From positions 62,001 through 126,000 of the forward strand of contig NZ_LN884298.1 in the NCBI RefSeq assembly GCF_001403875.1: DNA of 64,000 bases. Reading direction: 5' to 3'. The notes under the pieces are model-generated. The model did not search any database, was not told where the DNA came from, and saw only the letters and a program-made list of their open reading frames with translations. Positions within the stretch are counted from its first letter, which is position 1. Every line of letters begins with the position of its first letter. This DNA comes from Paenibacillus ihumii (GTDB lineage: Bacteria > Bacillota > Bacilli > Paenibacillales > Paenibacillaceae). Shown here in pieces: positions 19,173-30,834 of the stretch. The position numbers and the translations under genes were made by a program.

Positions 19173-20138
19173 TTATGATCCGATCAGCGCCGCCATCAGC
19201 GCTTTCTGAGCATGGAGACGATTCTCCGCCTGGTCAAAAATAATCGAGTTCTTGCCGTCGATGACCCCTTCGCTCACTTCCTCGCCGCGATGGGCCGGCA
19301 AGCAGTGCATGAACAAGTAATCCGGCTTGGCATGCTGCACCAGCTCTTCATTGACCTGGTATGCGGCAAAGGCTGCCTCACGCGCCTTCTGCTCCTCCTC
19401 GAAGCCCATGCTCGCCCAGACGTCCGTGTAAATAACATCCGCCTGCGCTGCGGCAGCTTTAGGATCACGAACAACCTCCACGGTTGCTCCGGTAGCCCCT
19501 GCGATTTGCCGCGCTTCCTCCGTAATTTGCGCACTTGGCTCGTAGCCTTCAGGGCTTGCCACGGAGACATGAACCCCAAGCTTCGCGCAGCCGAGCATCA
19601 GGGAATGAGCCATATTGTTACCGTCCCCGATGTAAGCCAGCTTAAGGCCCTTCAGGGCTCCCTTGTGCTCATAAATGGTCTGCAGGTCCGCCAGCACCTG
19701 GCAAGGATGCGCCAGATCGCTGAGTCCGTTGATGACCGGCACAGTCGAATAGCGAGCCAATTCGATGACATTCTCGTGGCCGAACGTGCGGATCATGATA
19801 CCGTCCAGATATCTCGACATCACCGCAGCCGTATCGGCGATCGTCTCACCGCGGCCAAGCTGGATATCATTCTTGCTCAGGAACAAGGCGTGCCCGCCCA
19901 GCTGATAGGTGCCGACCTCGAAGGATACCCGCGTCCGCGTGGAGGACTTCTCAAAAATCAGCCCGACGGTTTTCCCCTTCAGCGGATGGTAGACCTCGCC
20001 CCTCTTCTGTTTTCCCTTGATTTCGATCGCCAGGTCGAGCAAATATTGAATTTCTTCCGTCGTATAGTCGGTAAGCTCGATAAAATCACGGCCGCGCAAA
20101 TCAAATGTATTCTGCTTCGTTCCTTCTGATAAACTCAT
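19173..20138 (-). CDS. argF: ornithine carbamoyltransferase
   Basis: A 321-residue anabolic carbamoyltransferase that makes citrulline from ornithine and carbamoyl phosphate. Motifs in order: SSTRTRVSFE (carbamoyl phosphate binding), the HPCQVLADLQTI segment, and FMHCLPAHRGEE with the catalytic Cys near the C-terminus. It begins one base after the argD stop, with its AAGGAGGAAGC site inside the end of argD, so the two are coupled. No carbamoyl-phosphate synthase genes (carAB) are in the operon, unlike in B. subtilis. Confidence 0.97.
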   Translation of the reverse strand: MSLSEGTKQNTFDLRGRDFIELTDYTTEEIQYLLDLAIEIKGKQKRGEVYHPLKGKTVGLIFEKSSTRTRVSFEVGTYQLGGHALFLSKNDIQLGRGETIADTAAVMSRYLDGIMIRTFGHENVIELARYSTVPVINGLSDLAHPCQVLADLQTIYEHKGALKGLKLAYIGDGNNMAHSLMLGCAKLGVHVSVASPEGYEPSAQITEEARQIAGATGATVEVVRDPKAAAAQADVIYTDVWASMGFEEEQKAREAAFAAYQVNEELVQHAKPDYLFMHCLPAHRGEEVSEGVIDGKNSIIFDQAENRLHAQKALMAALIGS

Positions 20139-20139
20139 A

Positions 20140-21378
20140 TTACGCTTCCTCCTTGGATGTATGGGCGGAAATGATCGCAGACAGCGTATCGACAGCCTGG
20201 TCGATCTCCTCCCGGCTCACGTTCAGGTTCGGCAGCAGGCGAATCACATTCGGCCCTGCGGTCACGAACAGCAATCTCTTCTTCTGGCCCTCGGTGACCA
20301 GGTGCGCTACCGGTTCGGCGCATTCAATACCGATCAGCAGGCCTTTACCGCGGATCGCCTTCACGAACGGTTCATCCTTAAAAGCATCCTGAAGCTGCTC
20401 CAGCAAATACTTGCCCATCTCCTCTGCACGCTGCGGAATGCTGTCCTCAAGCATCGTCTCGATCGTCGCGATGACCGCAGCCGCTGCTACCGGGTTGCCG
20501 CCGAACGTCGACGCATGACTGCCCGGCGAGAACGCTTCGCGGAGGTATTCCTTGGCGAGCATTGCCCCGACGGGCAACCCGCTCGCAATTCCCTTCGCAG
20601 AGGTAAAGATGTCCGGCTCAATGCCGTAGTGCTCGTGCGCGAACCATTTGCCCGTGCGGCCCATGCCCGTCTGCACTTCGTCTACGATCAGCAGAAGCCC
20701 CTCTTTCTTACAAAGCGCGGCCAGCTCTTGGACGAAATCCGGATCTACCGGATATACGCCGCCCTCGGCCTGAATCATCTCCAGCATGACCGCTGCCGTA
20801 TTCGGCCCAATGGCCTCTTTCAGCGCGCCCATATCATGCAGCGGCACCGTCTTGAAGCCTTCCGGCAGCGGGAGGAAGCCTTCCTTCACCTTCTGCTGTC
20901 CTGTTGCCGTCAGCGTCGCCAATGTCCGGCCGTGAAAAGACTGCTGGAATGTAATAACCTCATAACGGTCAGTCCCTTTGATCTTCTGATGATAGCGGCG
21001 CGCCAGCTTGATAGCCGCTTCGTTCGCCTCGGCCCCGCTGTTGCAGAAAAACACGGCATCGGCACAAGTGACCTCTGTCAGCAGCTGCGCAGCCTTCTCC
21101 TGCTGCGGAATATGGAACAGATTTGATACGTGCCACAGCTCATCCAGCTGCGCTTTGACCTTAGCCTTCACTTTCTCGGGAGCATGCCCCAAATTCGTGA
21201 CCGCAAGTCCGCTCATAAAATCGAGATAACGATTCCCCTGGTCATCCCACAGCCAGCTGCCATGCCCTTTGACCAGACTGATCGGATAGCGGGCATAGCT
21301 GGGAAATAACGCGCTTTTTTCCGCTGTCGTGTCCGCAGCCTTAGATGCCTGTGCTTCTTTAAGATCACTTTGTGCCAT
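20140..21378 (-). CDS. argD: acetylornithine aminotransferase
   Basis: A 412-residue PLP-dependent class III aminotransferase that converts N-acetylglutamate semialdehyde to N-acetylornithine. Visible motifs: NSGAEANEAAIKLAR near residue 115, the LIVDEVQTGMGRTG Asp-containing cofactor motif, and the PLP lysine in FTSAKGIASGLPVGAM. Residues 1-22 are a short non-conserved lead-in. It lies 78 bases after argB and one base before argF. Confidence 0.96.
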   Translation of the reverse strand: MAQSDLKEAQASKAADTTAEKSALFPSYARYPISLVKGHGSWLWDDQGNRYLDFMSGLAVTNLGHAPEKVKAKVKAQLDELWHVSNLFHIPQQEKAAQLLTEVTCADAVFFCNSGAEANEAAIKLARRYHQKIKGTDRYEVITFQQSFHGRTLATLTATGQQKVKEGFLPLPEGFKTVPLHDMGALKEAIGPNTAAVMLEMIQAEGGVYPVDPDFVQELAALCKKEGLLLIVDEVQTGMGRTGKWFAHEHYGIEPDIFTSAKGIASGLPVGAMLAKEYLREAFSPGSHASTFGGNPVAAAAVIATIETMLEDSIPQRAEEMGKYLLEQLQDAFKDEPFVKAIRGKGLLIGIECAEPVAHLVTEGQKKRLLFVTAGPNVIRLLPNLNVSREEIDQAVDTLSAIISAHTSKEEA

Positions 21379-21456
21379 CGCTTGTCAACTCCTATCTATT
21401 GGATAAACATCTCTTGATTTCACTCTATTAACTATAACGCAGTCTAAAATAGCAGG

Positions 21457-22296
21457 CTACTGCATCCGCACAATTTTTGTCCCGATTTCCTCGCCGGACA
21501 GAACGCGGCTCAGGATTCCCGGCTCACTGCCGTCCACAATGACGACCTCCTGCACTTTGCCGTGGATGCAGGCAATGGCTGCCCGCACCTTGGGAATCAT
21601 GCCGCCGTAAATTTCGCCGGTCTGAATCATGTCCTCGATCTCCTGTACCGTCACGGTCGGCAGCACTCTTTTCTCCCCGTTGACGGTTTTCAGAATTCCC
21701 GGCACATCCGTCACGACGATCATGCGCTCTACCCCAAGCTCGGACGCTACCGCCCCGGCCGCCGTATCCGCGTTGATATTATAGCGCTGGCCGTCCGCAT
21801 CTACGCCAAGCGGCGCGATGATCGGCATGAATCCGAGCTTCAATATGCCTTTGATCAGAGCGGCATCAACTTTGGTAACGTCGCCGACAAGTCCCACCTC
21901 GCTGCTTGCAGCTACAGGCTGTGCGGTAATCAACTGGCCGTCTATGCCGGACAGGCCCAGCGCCCTGCCCCCGGATTGCCCAATGCGGCGTACGATGCCT
22001 TTATTGATGCTTCCTGCCAGCACCATTTCCACGACGTCCAGCACTTCCTCCGAGGTATAGCGAAGCCCGTTGACGAACTTCGTTTCAATGCCCAGCTTAT
22101 TCAAATTGTCGGAAATCGCCGGGCCGCCCCCGTGGACAATCACCGGCTGTACTCCGCTCTGCTGCAGCTTCACCAGATCCTCAAAAAAGGAATCCGGAAG
22201 CTCTGCGAGCGTACTGCCTCCGCACTTCATCACAAACGTTCGGCTCGCCGCAAACTGGCTGTCAGCCGACTTACTGTTATCCAGCGCTGTTCTCAT
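21457..22296 (-). CDS. argB: acetylglutamate kinase
   Basis: A 279-residue amino-acid kinase that phosphorylates N-acetylglutamate. The Gly-rich motifs KCGGS (residues 24-28) and VIHGGGPAISDNLNKLG bind ATP and substrate; NINADTAAGAVASELG and GGMIPKVRAA follow in the order expected for the family. An 18-residue lead-in precedes the conserved core. It lies between argJ and argD. Whether it is arginine-sensitive cannot be settled; an ArgJ-based cyclic pathway often goes with sensitive or insensitive forms. Confidence 0.96.
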   Translation of the reverse strand: MRTALDNSKSADSQFAASRTFVMKCGGSTLAELPDSFFEDLVKLQQSGVQPVIVHGGGPAISDNLNKLGIETKFVNGLRYTSEEVLDVVEMVLAGSINKGIVRRIGQSGGRALGLSGIDGQLITAQPVAASSEVGLVGDVTKVDAALIKGILKLGFMPIIAPLGVDADGQRYNINADTAAGAVASELGVERMIVVTDVPGILKTVNGEKRVLPTVTVQEIEDMIQTGEIYGGMIPKVRAAIACIHGKVQEVVIVDGSEPGILSRVLSGEEIGTKIVRMQ

Positions 22297-22357
22297 CGCT
22301 CCAAAACCCCTCTTTCGAATCTCATGAATTTATCATTTCATCGCAGGCTCCCGGTTC

Positions 22358-23593
22358 TTAGGTACGGTAAGCCGCATTTATTCGTACATAGTCGTAAGTC
22401 AAATCACAGCCCCAGGCCGTTGCCCGGCCTTCTCCGTTATGGAGGTGGACATGGATAACCACCGTATCCCCCTGCAAATAGGCGAGCGCCTCCTCCTCAT
22501 CGAAAGGAACCGGCCGTGAACCTGTCAGCACTTGAATGCTGCCGAGTGAAATGTCCACCGTGTCCGGGTTCACCGGCTCCCCGGCGCGCCCTACCGCCGC
22601 AATGATGCGGCCCCAGTTCGCATCAGCCCCGAATACAGCCGATTTCACCAGGCTGGAGCCGATAACCGTCTTGGCGATGGCCCGGGCCGACAAATCGCTG
22701 ACCGCGCCCTCCACGTTCACTTCGACGAGCCGTGACGCGCCCTCGCCATCGCGGGCAATCGCCTTCGCGAGCACCTCGCATACGTAGCCGAAGCCGGCCG
22801 CAAAGCTCTCCCAAGCCGGGTGCTCCGGCGTCAGGGGCTCATTTCCGGCCAGCCCGCTGGACATGGCGAGCAGCATATCGTTCGTGCTCGTGTCGCCGTC
22901 CACCGTAATCATATTGAAGGTGGCATCGGTCACCTGGCGGAGCAGCCCCTGCAGCGCTTCGGCCTCGATGGCCGCGTCGGTCGTAACAAAGCCAAGCATG
23001 GTCGCCATGTTTGGATGGATCATGCCCGAGCCTTTAGCTGCTCCGGCGATGCTGATCTCCCGTCCATCTACGTTCAGCTTCACGCAGACCTCCTTCTTCA
23101 CGAGGTCGGTGGTCAGGATCGCTTGGCAGAACTCCTCCGCCCCTTCGGCTCCCGCCGAAACCACCGCCGGCAGTCCGTGAATCCCGGCGTTAACCCGCTC
23201 CATCGGCAGCAGTTCGCCGATGACGCCCGTCGATGCCACGGCGACCTCCTCCGGACGCAGCCCGAAGGCTTCGGCCGCCGCCGCGCGCATCGCGTAAGCA
23301 TCCTCCTCGCCCTGCTTGCCCGTGCAGGCGTTGGCATTGCCGCTGTTCACGACGATCGCCCGCAGCCGCTGGCTGCTCGAAGCAAGGCTGTCGCGCGTTA
23401 CCTTAAGCGGCGCAGCCTGAAATACATTCAATGTATACACGGCCGCCGCTACGGCAGGCACCTCGCATACGATTGCGCCGATATCGTTGCGCGAAGTTTT
23501 TTTCAAACCGCAATGCAGTCCGCCGGCCCGAAACCCCTGCGGCGTTGTAACTGTTCCCTCTGTAACTACCGTAAACTTGCTAACCTCTCCCAT
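22358..23593 (-). CDS. argJ: bifunctional ornithine acetyltransferase/N-acetylglutamate synthase
   Basis: A 411-residue enzyme that recycles the acetyl group from N-acetylornithine to glutamate, and in many bacteria also uses acetyl-CoA. It is made as one chain that cuts itself before a conserved Thr; here the site is GMIHPNMATMLGF with T198 as the new N-terminal nucleophile. NSGNANACTG and STGVIGELLP oxyanion-hole motifs are present upstream. Starts 18 bases after the argC stop. Its presence means the operon encodes the cyclic, acetyl-conserving pathway, so no argE deacetylase is needed. Confidence 0.96.
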   Translation of the reverse strand: MGEVSKFTVVTEGTVTTPQGFRAGGLHCGLKKTSRNDIGAIVCEVPAVAAAVYTLNVFQAAPLKVTRDSLASSSQRLRAIVVNSGNANACTGKQGEEDAYAMRAAAAEAFGLRPEEVAVASTGVIGELLPMERVNAGIHGLPAVVSAGAEGAEEFCQAILTTDLVKKEVCVKLNVDGREISIAGAAKGSGMIHPNMATMLGFVTTDAAIEAEALQGLLRQVTDATFNMITVDGDTSTNDMLLAMSSGLAGNEPLTPEHPAWESFAAGFGYVCEVLAKAIARDGEGASRLVEVNVEGAVSDLSARAIAKTVIGSSLVKSAVFGADANWGRIIAAVGRAGEPVNPDTVDISLGSIQVLTGSRPVPFDEEEALAYLQGDTVVIHVHLHNGEGRATAWGCDLTYDYVRINAAYRT

Positions 23594-23611
23594 GGCGTTC
23601 TCCCCTCGCGA

Positions 23612-24748
23612 TTACGGATAAACTGGACTGAGCTTCAGTCCCGTCGTTTCATCCCAACCCATCATTAAGTTCAAATTCTGAATGGCCTGGCCTGCTGCAC
23701 CCTTGACGACGTTATCGATGACCGATATGATCGTTAACCTTCCTGTGCGCGGATCAGCGGCAAAGCCGATATCGCAAAAGTTCGAGCCGAATACTTCCTT
23801 CGTCGCCGGCCATTTGCCCGCTTCCCGAATGCGCACGAACGGTCTTCCTTCATAATACTGGCGATACAGCTCGGTTAAATCCTCATCGGTGTAAGTTCCT
23901 CTAAGCTGAGCGTACATCGAGCACATGATCCCCCGCGTCATCGGCACCAAATGCGTCGTAAATGTGACGGTCACCGGCTCCCCTGCGATTTGGGCCAAGC
24001 ATTGCTCGATTTCCGGAATATGCTGGTGTTTGTTGACCTTGTATGCCTTAAAATTCTCATTTATCTCCGCATAATGCGTCATCAGGCTTGTGCCCCGGCC
24101 GGCGCCGGAAACGCCGGACTTTGCATCGATTATAATCGTGGCCGGATCGATCCAGCCGGCGCTTAACGCTGGTATCAACCCCAGCAGCGTCGCTGTCGGG
24201 TAGCACCCGGGATTCGAAATAAACGCCGAGCCGCCAACATCATCGCCGTAGATTTCGCACAAGCCGTAAACGGCCTGCTCCAGCAGGCTCGCATCTGGGG
24301 CATCGTGTTTGTACCAGGTCTCATAGACCGAGCCGTCCTTGATGCGGAAGTCTCCCGAGAGATCGATGACCTTGAGCCCCGCATCCAGCAGCTGCGGTAC
24401 AAGCTTGCTGCTCACTCCAGAAGGCGTAGCCGTAAATACCACATCCGCCTTCTTCGCAATTTCGGCCGGATCGACTCCATCCAAATCATGAACCAAAATC
24501 TCCGATAAATGAGGAAATCCATCCGTAATCGGCACCCCGGCGCTTGAAGCCGAAATGACGGAGGTGATCTCTACCAGCGGATGTCCCCATAAAAAACGAA
24601 TCAGCTCCACACCCCCATACCCCGTGGAACCGACGATAGCCACTTTTACTTTGTTCGCATGCCCGTTAACATTTTCACTCGCATTTCCGTTTGCATTTAC
24701 ATTTCCGTTTGCATTTACATTTCCGCTTATGTTCCCAGTCACAGTCAT
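23612..24748 (-). CDS. argC: N-acetyl-gamma-glutamyl-phosphate reductase
   Basis: Reduces N-acetylglutamyl phosphate to the semialdehyde with NADPH. With start ATG 24748 (GAGAGG two bases upstream, GAGG further up) it is 378 residues. The conserved Rossmann start KVAIVGSTGYGGVELIRFL appears only after a 30-residue Asn/Gly-rich extension built from repeated NVNANG units, which is unusual: ArgC normally begins at that Rossmann strand. Catalytic Cys lies in ISNPGCYPTATLLG and the HxHxPEIEQ-type motif is KHQHIPEIEQ. The frame stays open further upstream to 24940, but those codons look like repeat-derived leader. First gene of the operon. Confidence 0.93.
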   Translation of the reverse strand: MTVTGNISGNVNANGNVNANGNASENVNGHANKVKVAIVGSTGYGGVELIRFLWGHPLVEITSVISASSAGVPITDGFPHLSEILVHDLDGVDPAEIAKKADVVFTATPSGVSSKLVPQLLDAGLKVIDLSGDFRIKDGSVYETWYKHDAPDASLLEQAVYGLCEIYGDDVGGSAFISNPGCYPTATLLGLIPALSAGWIDPATIIIDAKSGVSGAGRGTSLMTHYAEINENFKAYKVNKHQHIPEIEQCLAQIAGEPVTVTFTTHLVPMTRGIMCSMYAQLRGTYTDEDLTELYRQYYEGRPFVRIREAGKWPATKEVFGSNFCDIGFAADPRTGRLTIISVIDNVVKGAAGQAIQNLNLMMGWDETTGLKLSPVYP

Positions 24749-24889
24749 AACCTCTCTTTCCTCTTCCCACATTTTCGGTGTGTCTTTGGCCGTTCCCTGC
24801 CCGCTCGCTTGCGATTTATATAGAAGAAAAACGTCTATCGACGTGTTTCTGAAGATGACAGACGCAGTTGCGATAGCAGTTTCAATATA

Positions 24890-25076
24890 ACGGAAGCATT
24901 TGCCATGGCAGTAGCGATAGCAGTTGCGGTGCTGTTGCAATAGTAGTTGCTATAGCTGTTGCGATGCAGTTGCGATAGTTGCATTAGCAGTTGTGATAGC
25001 TGTTGCGGTGCAGTTACGATAGTAGTTACGATAGTAGTTGCTATAGCTGTTGCGTTAGCGTTGCAGTTTAAGGAAG
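24890..25076 (-). repeat. GCAACTGCTATC-type repeats in the argC leader
   Basis: About a dozen imperfect 12-15 base copies of GCAACTGCTATCGCAAC (minus-strand reading) fill the stretch between the arg promoter and the coding start, within the first half of a leader of some 370 bases. On the plus strand they read GTTGCGATAGCAGTT. They are neither CRISPR-like (no unique spacers) nor a clear protein-coding repeat. Confidence 0.8.
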
Positions 25077-25115
25077 CGGAGACACCAAGCTTATTTTTTC
25101 TGACACGTTAAAATA

Positions 25116-25172
25116 TGTATTATTATACGATTATGCTAATATAAATACAACTAGCTTGCATAATTATTTATT
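25116..25172 (-). promoter_or_regulatory. arg operon promoter with two ARG-box-like operators
   Basis: On the minus strand TTGTAT (25150-25145), a 17-base spacer and TATAAT (25127-25122) form a strong sigma-A promoter. Two half-palindromic sites matching TGnATWWWWATnCA with one mismatch each flank it: TGCATAATTATTTA (25157-25170, just upstream of -35) and TGTATTATTATACG (25116-25129, covering -10). These fit binding of the arginine repressor ArgR/AhrC. Operator calls are by eye. Confidence 0.65.
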
Positions 25173-25394
25173 TCAGCAAAATTATCATCGGGTTGCCGCG
25201 GGCAAAATTGCTACCGGGATGCGGATGAAGCGTAATTAGCAATTATGTGGGCCTGGAGAGCCATTTTCTCAGCACGTCAGATGTGCTGTGCCAGATTAGT
25301 TGGATCCAGATTAGCTGGATTATATGCTTCTACTTTCGGTTCATGGGGCGGCTCTCGCGAATTAACTGTATTCCGTATATTTAAATCACCCCTT

Positions 25395-25810
25395 TTCGCT
25401 TTTCTACTGTAAAAGTCCTTTCTCCAACTACAGGGAATCCATTTATTTATGCATTTCTATAGTTAACCACTCATTTAAATGCATGAAATCCATTTAACAT
25501 TTGGCGCCGAACTATCATATGAAATCCAGTTATTATTTGGAATCGAGCTATCTCATTTGAGATCCAGCTATCATTTGCAATCGAGCTCGCCAGATCGATC
25601 AACCCGCCATAAGAACAGCTTATTGGGCATTAACAGGAATAATGAATTCTTCACCTTTTACCGGGTCTAATCAAGCCTTAACAAAATAATGAATCTTTCG
25701 CCCTTTATCAGATCTTATCGAGCCATAACAGGACCAGCGAATTCTCTGCCTATTATGGGGTCTTATTGAGCTTACAAGGCTTTTTAGTGTCTTATCCAGT
25801 TGTGGCAGTC
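25395..25810. repeat. two families of intergenic repeats
   Basis: From about 25395 to 25590 short pieces of the type AACTACAGGGAATCCATTTA, GAACTATCATATGAAATCCAG and GAGCTATCTCATTTGAGATC alternate. From 25619 a degenerate tandem repeat begins with CTTATTGGGCATTAACAGG and restarts at 25667, 25714 and 25762 (units 48, 47 and 48 bases). The whole 24.95-26.01 kb stretch beyond the promoter has no supportable gene. Confidence 0.75.
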
Positions 25811-25956
25811 CGTTATCGGAGTTGACTATTCCATGTCACTATTTGATCTCCCCTACAATAAGTATTGCCCTTGACGAACCAGCCCCGTATTACCGACGAG
25901 CCAGGCCCCTGGCAATCGACGAACCAAAAGCGCAGCACCTCACCTAACTTCCCAAC

Positions 25957-26005
25957 AATAAAAAAGAATCCGAGCACACCACCATAACGCCATCGCCCGG
26001 ATTCT
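25957..26005 (-). terminator. terminator of the yitT-like gene
   Basis: Minus-strand AGAATCCGGGC pairs with GCTCGGATTCT (one mismatch) and is followed by TTTTTATTG, nine bases past the stop codon. Confidence 0.85.
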
Positions 26006-26013
26006 ATCCAATC

Positions 26014-26919
26014 TCATGTATTTTGTTTATTGCCTCGTCCCAGCGAAAAGCCTTCGCCCAGCACTTCATGTGCATTCGTGATAATGACAAATGCCGTTGG
26101 ATCGATCGTCTGCACGAGCGTCTTGAGGCTGGTCACTTCGCTCTGCCCAACCACAACCATCAGCACGGTCCGATTATCCCCGGTGTAGCCGCCCTGGGCA
26201 GACAGTTTCGTCAGTCCGCGGTCCAGGTGATGCAATATGGCATCGGCGACCTCCTCGGTCTTGCCAGCGATAATGTAGGCCACCTTCGTATAGTTGAAGC
26301 CGAGCTCCACTACATCGATGAACTTGCCGGTAATGTAGAGGCCGATCAATGCGTACAGCGCCCGCTCCGGCGACAACACGAGGCCGGCCAGAACAATGAC
26401 CAATCCGTCCATCAGCACCACGCAGAGAGACAGGCTGAGGCCGCTGTACTTCTGAATGATTTGCGCCAAAGTCGCCAGTCCCCCGGTAGAGCCGCGCCCC
26501 CGAAAGACCAGGCCCAAGCCCAGGCCGACTCCGATCCCCCCGTACAATGAGGCCAGCAGCGGATCAGTCGTAGGCGCAATCCAATCCTTGGTCAAGAACA
26601 CAAGCAGAGGAAGGACTACCGTGCCCAGAAGCGAACGGAGCGCATAGGAGCGCCCCAGTAAAAGGTACCCGGCTGCGAACAACGGGATGTTCAGCGCCCA
26701 CTGCGTAAAGGCTGGTTCAATATGGAAAAGCGACTTGGCGATGATCGAGAGCCCGGAAACACCGCCAGAGGCAATGTGGTTCGGCACTAGAAACAAGTTA
26801 AAGGCCATGGCGGTGATAAAGGCCCCGATCAGGATCATGAACGTATCGAGCACATGCCGAAGCGGTCCATTTGGCGGGATATAATCCCCTGGCCTGCGTT
26901 TGCGTGGCTTGGATGGCAT
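26014..26919 (-). CDS. YitT family membrane protein
   Basis: A 301-residue protein with five or six hydrophobic segments over residues 20-200 (start motif PNHIASGGVSGLSII near residue 50, then the GxGVGLGLGLVFRGRGSTGG segment) and a C-terminal cytoplasmic DUF2179 domain ending in DPTAFVIITNAHEVLGEGF. This is the YitT/UPF0750 architecture, common in multiple copies in Bacillota; function is unknown. ATG 26919 has an AAGGAGG site. It is separated from prfB by a strong terminator, so it is a separate unit. Confidence 0.92.
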   Translation of the reverse strand: MPSKPRKRRPGDYIPPNGPLRHVLDTFMILIGAFITAMAFNLFLVPNHIASGGVSGLSIIAKSLFHIEPAFTQWALNIPLFAAGYLLLGRSYALRSLLGTVVLPLLVFLTKDWIAPTTDPLLASLYGGIGVGLGLGLVFRGRGSTGGLATLAQIIQKYSGLSLSLCVVLMDGLVIVLAGLVLSPERALYALIGLYITGKFIDVVELGFNYTKVAYIIAGKTEEVADAILHHLDRGLTKLSAQGGYTGDNRTVLMVVVGQSEVTSLKTLVQTIDPTAFVIITNAHEVLGEGFSLGRGNKQNT

Positions 26920-26944
26920 GGTAAATCCTCCTTACTTAGCTCCG

Positions 26945-26977
26945 AAAAAAAATCCTACACATAAAGTTAGTGTAGGA
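26945..26977 (-). terminator. terminator of secA-prfB
   Basis: Minus-strand TCCTACAC and GTGTAGGA form a perfect 8-bp stem with a 9-base loop, followed by eight Ts, 22 bases past the prfB stop. Confidence 0.93.
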
Positions 26978-26998
26978 ATTCATTTCTCATTTGATAAA

Positions 26999-28115
26999 TC
27001 AATTTCTAGGCTCCGTCTTGATCTGGCTGCGCAGGTACCCATCGATAAACGGATCAAGCTCCCCGTCCATGACGGCCCCCACGTTTCCGGTCTCTACCGA
27101 AGTACGGTGATCCTTCACCATACTGTAAGGATGGAATACATAGGAGCGGATTTGGCTGCCCCAGGCAATGTCCGACTGTTCGCCGCGGATTTCGTCCAGC
27201 TCCTTCTGCTGCTCCTCCAGCTTGCGCTCAACCAATTTGGAACGGAGCATCGTCATGGCCCGCTCCCTGTTCTTGATCTGGGAACGTTCGTTCTGACACG
27301 TTACGACGATGCCAGTAGGCAGGTGAGTAATCCGTACGGCGGAATCCGTTGTATTGATATGCTGTCCGCCAGCACCGCTTGCCCGGTACGTATCGATCTT
27401 CAGATCCTCCGACCGGATTTCGATATCCACGTCCTCCGTAATCTCCGGTACGACGTCGCAGGATACGAAGGAGGTATGCCTTCTACCCGAGGAATCGAAT
27501 GGAGAAATCCGCACCAGACGGTGTACCCCCTTCTCTGCCTTCAGATAGCCGTAGGCGTTGTATCCTTTGATCAACAAGGTCACGCTCTTGATTCCCGCCT
27601 CATCGCCCGGCAGATAGTCCAGCGTCTCGACCTTGAAGCCGCGCTTCTCCGCCCAGCGGGTATACATCCGCAGCAGCATTTGGCCCCAATCCTGCGACTC
27701 GGTGCCGCCCGCCCCGGGATGCAGCTCAAGAATGGCATTCATCTTATCGTACGGTGAGCTGAGCAGAAGCTGAAGCTCGAAATCCTCCAGCTTCTTCAAC
27801 AGGGCTTCAACGGAGCTGCCGATATCAGCCGCGAGCGCCTCATCGCCCTCTTCCTCGGCAAGCTCGGCCATTAATGCTGTGTCGTCATACTCCTGCTGCA
27901 GCGCTTCATATTGGTCTACCGAGGACTTGATGGCATTCAGCTCGGCAATTAAGCCCTGAGCCCTGTCGTTGTCATCCCAGAAATCCGGGGCTGCCATCTT
28001 GTCCTCGTAATTTGCGATCATTTCATGCTTGAGGTCTAAGTCAAAGAGACCCCCTAAGGTTGGATAGTTTCTTTGCGATTTCACGCATATCCTGCTTGAT
28101 GCTCGGATCGATCAT
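26999..28115 (-). CDS. prfB: peptide chain release factor 2, programmed +1 frameshift
   Basis: RF2 recognises UGA and UAA stop codons. The gene begins at ATG 28115 ([20 protein letters not shown]), reaches an in-frame TGA as codon 25, then continues in the +1 frame as [16 protein letters not shown] to 26999; total about 371 residues. The GGQ catalytic tripeptide lies in [18 protein letters not shown] and the stop-recognition region is typical of RF2. The frameshift makes RF2 levels self-regulating: scarce RF2 means slow termination at TGA and more shifting. It lies 63 bases after secA, as in B. subtilis. Confidence 0.97.
28040..28055 (-). promoter_or_regulatory. RF2 programmed frameshift site
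   Basis: Minus-strand AGGGGGTCTCTTTGAC: a Shine-Dalgarno-like AGGGGG three bases before the CTT TGA C slippery stop. This is the conserved bacterial RF2 autoregulatory element. Confidence 0.95.
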
Positions 28116-28178
28116 CGTTGTTCATTCACCTTCCCATTTGTACTTGAGGATGCTCGACCTGTGATCGAACACTGCAAC

Positions 28179-30686
<2,508 letters not shown>

Positions 30687-30725
30687 AGTTTACCCCTTTC
30701 ACGGCAAAACAAATGATTTACCTAA

Positions 30726-30754
30726 ATTGTAACAGTTTGCAAGGTGGGCCGCAA
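30726..30754 (-). promoter_or_regulatory. sigma-A promoter of secA
   Basis: Minus-strand TTGCGG, 17-base spacer, TACAAT; about 40 bases upstream of the secA start codon. Confidence 0.6.
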
Positions 30755-30834
30755 CACACGCCATCACGTTTCCGGCGGGATTCCGGCCCTTTTATTTTAT
30801 AGATAAGAGAAACATCGGCCCACGTATTTTCATA

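Noticed and set aside
24749..24940. Longer ArgC N-terminus from the upstream TTG
   Set aside because: The extra 64 codons read as Cys/Tyr/Arg-rich repeat translation and lack a good ribosome site; ATG 24748 is preferred.
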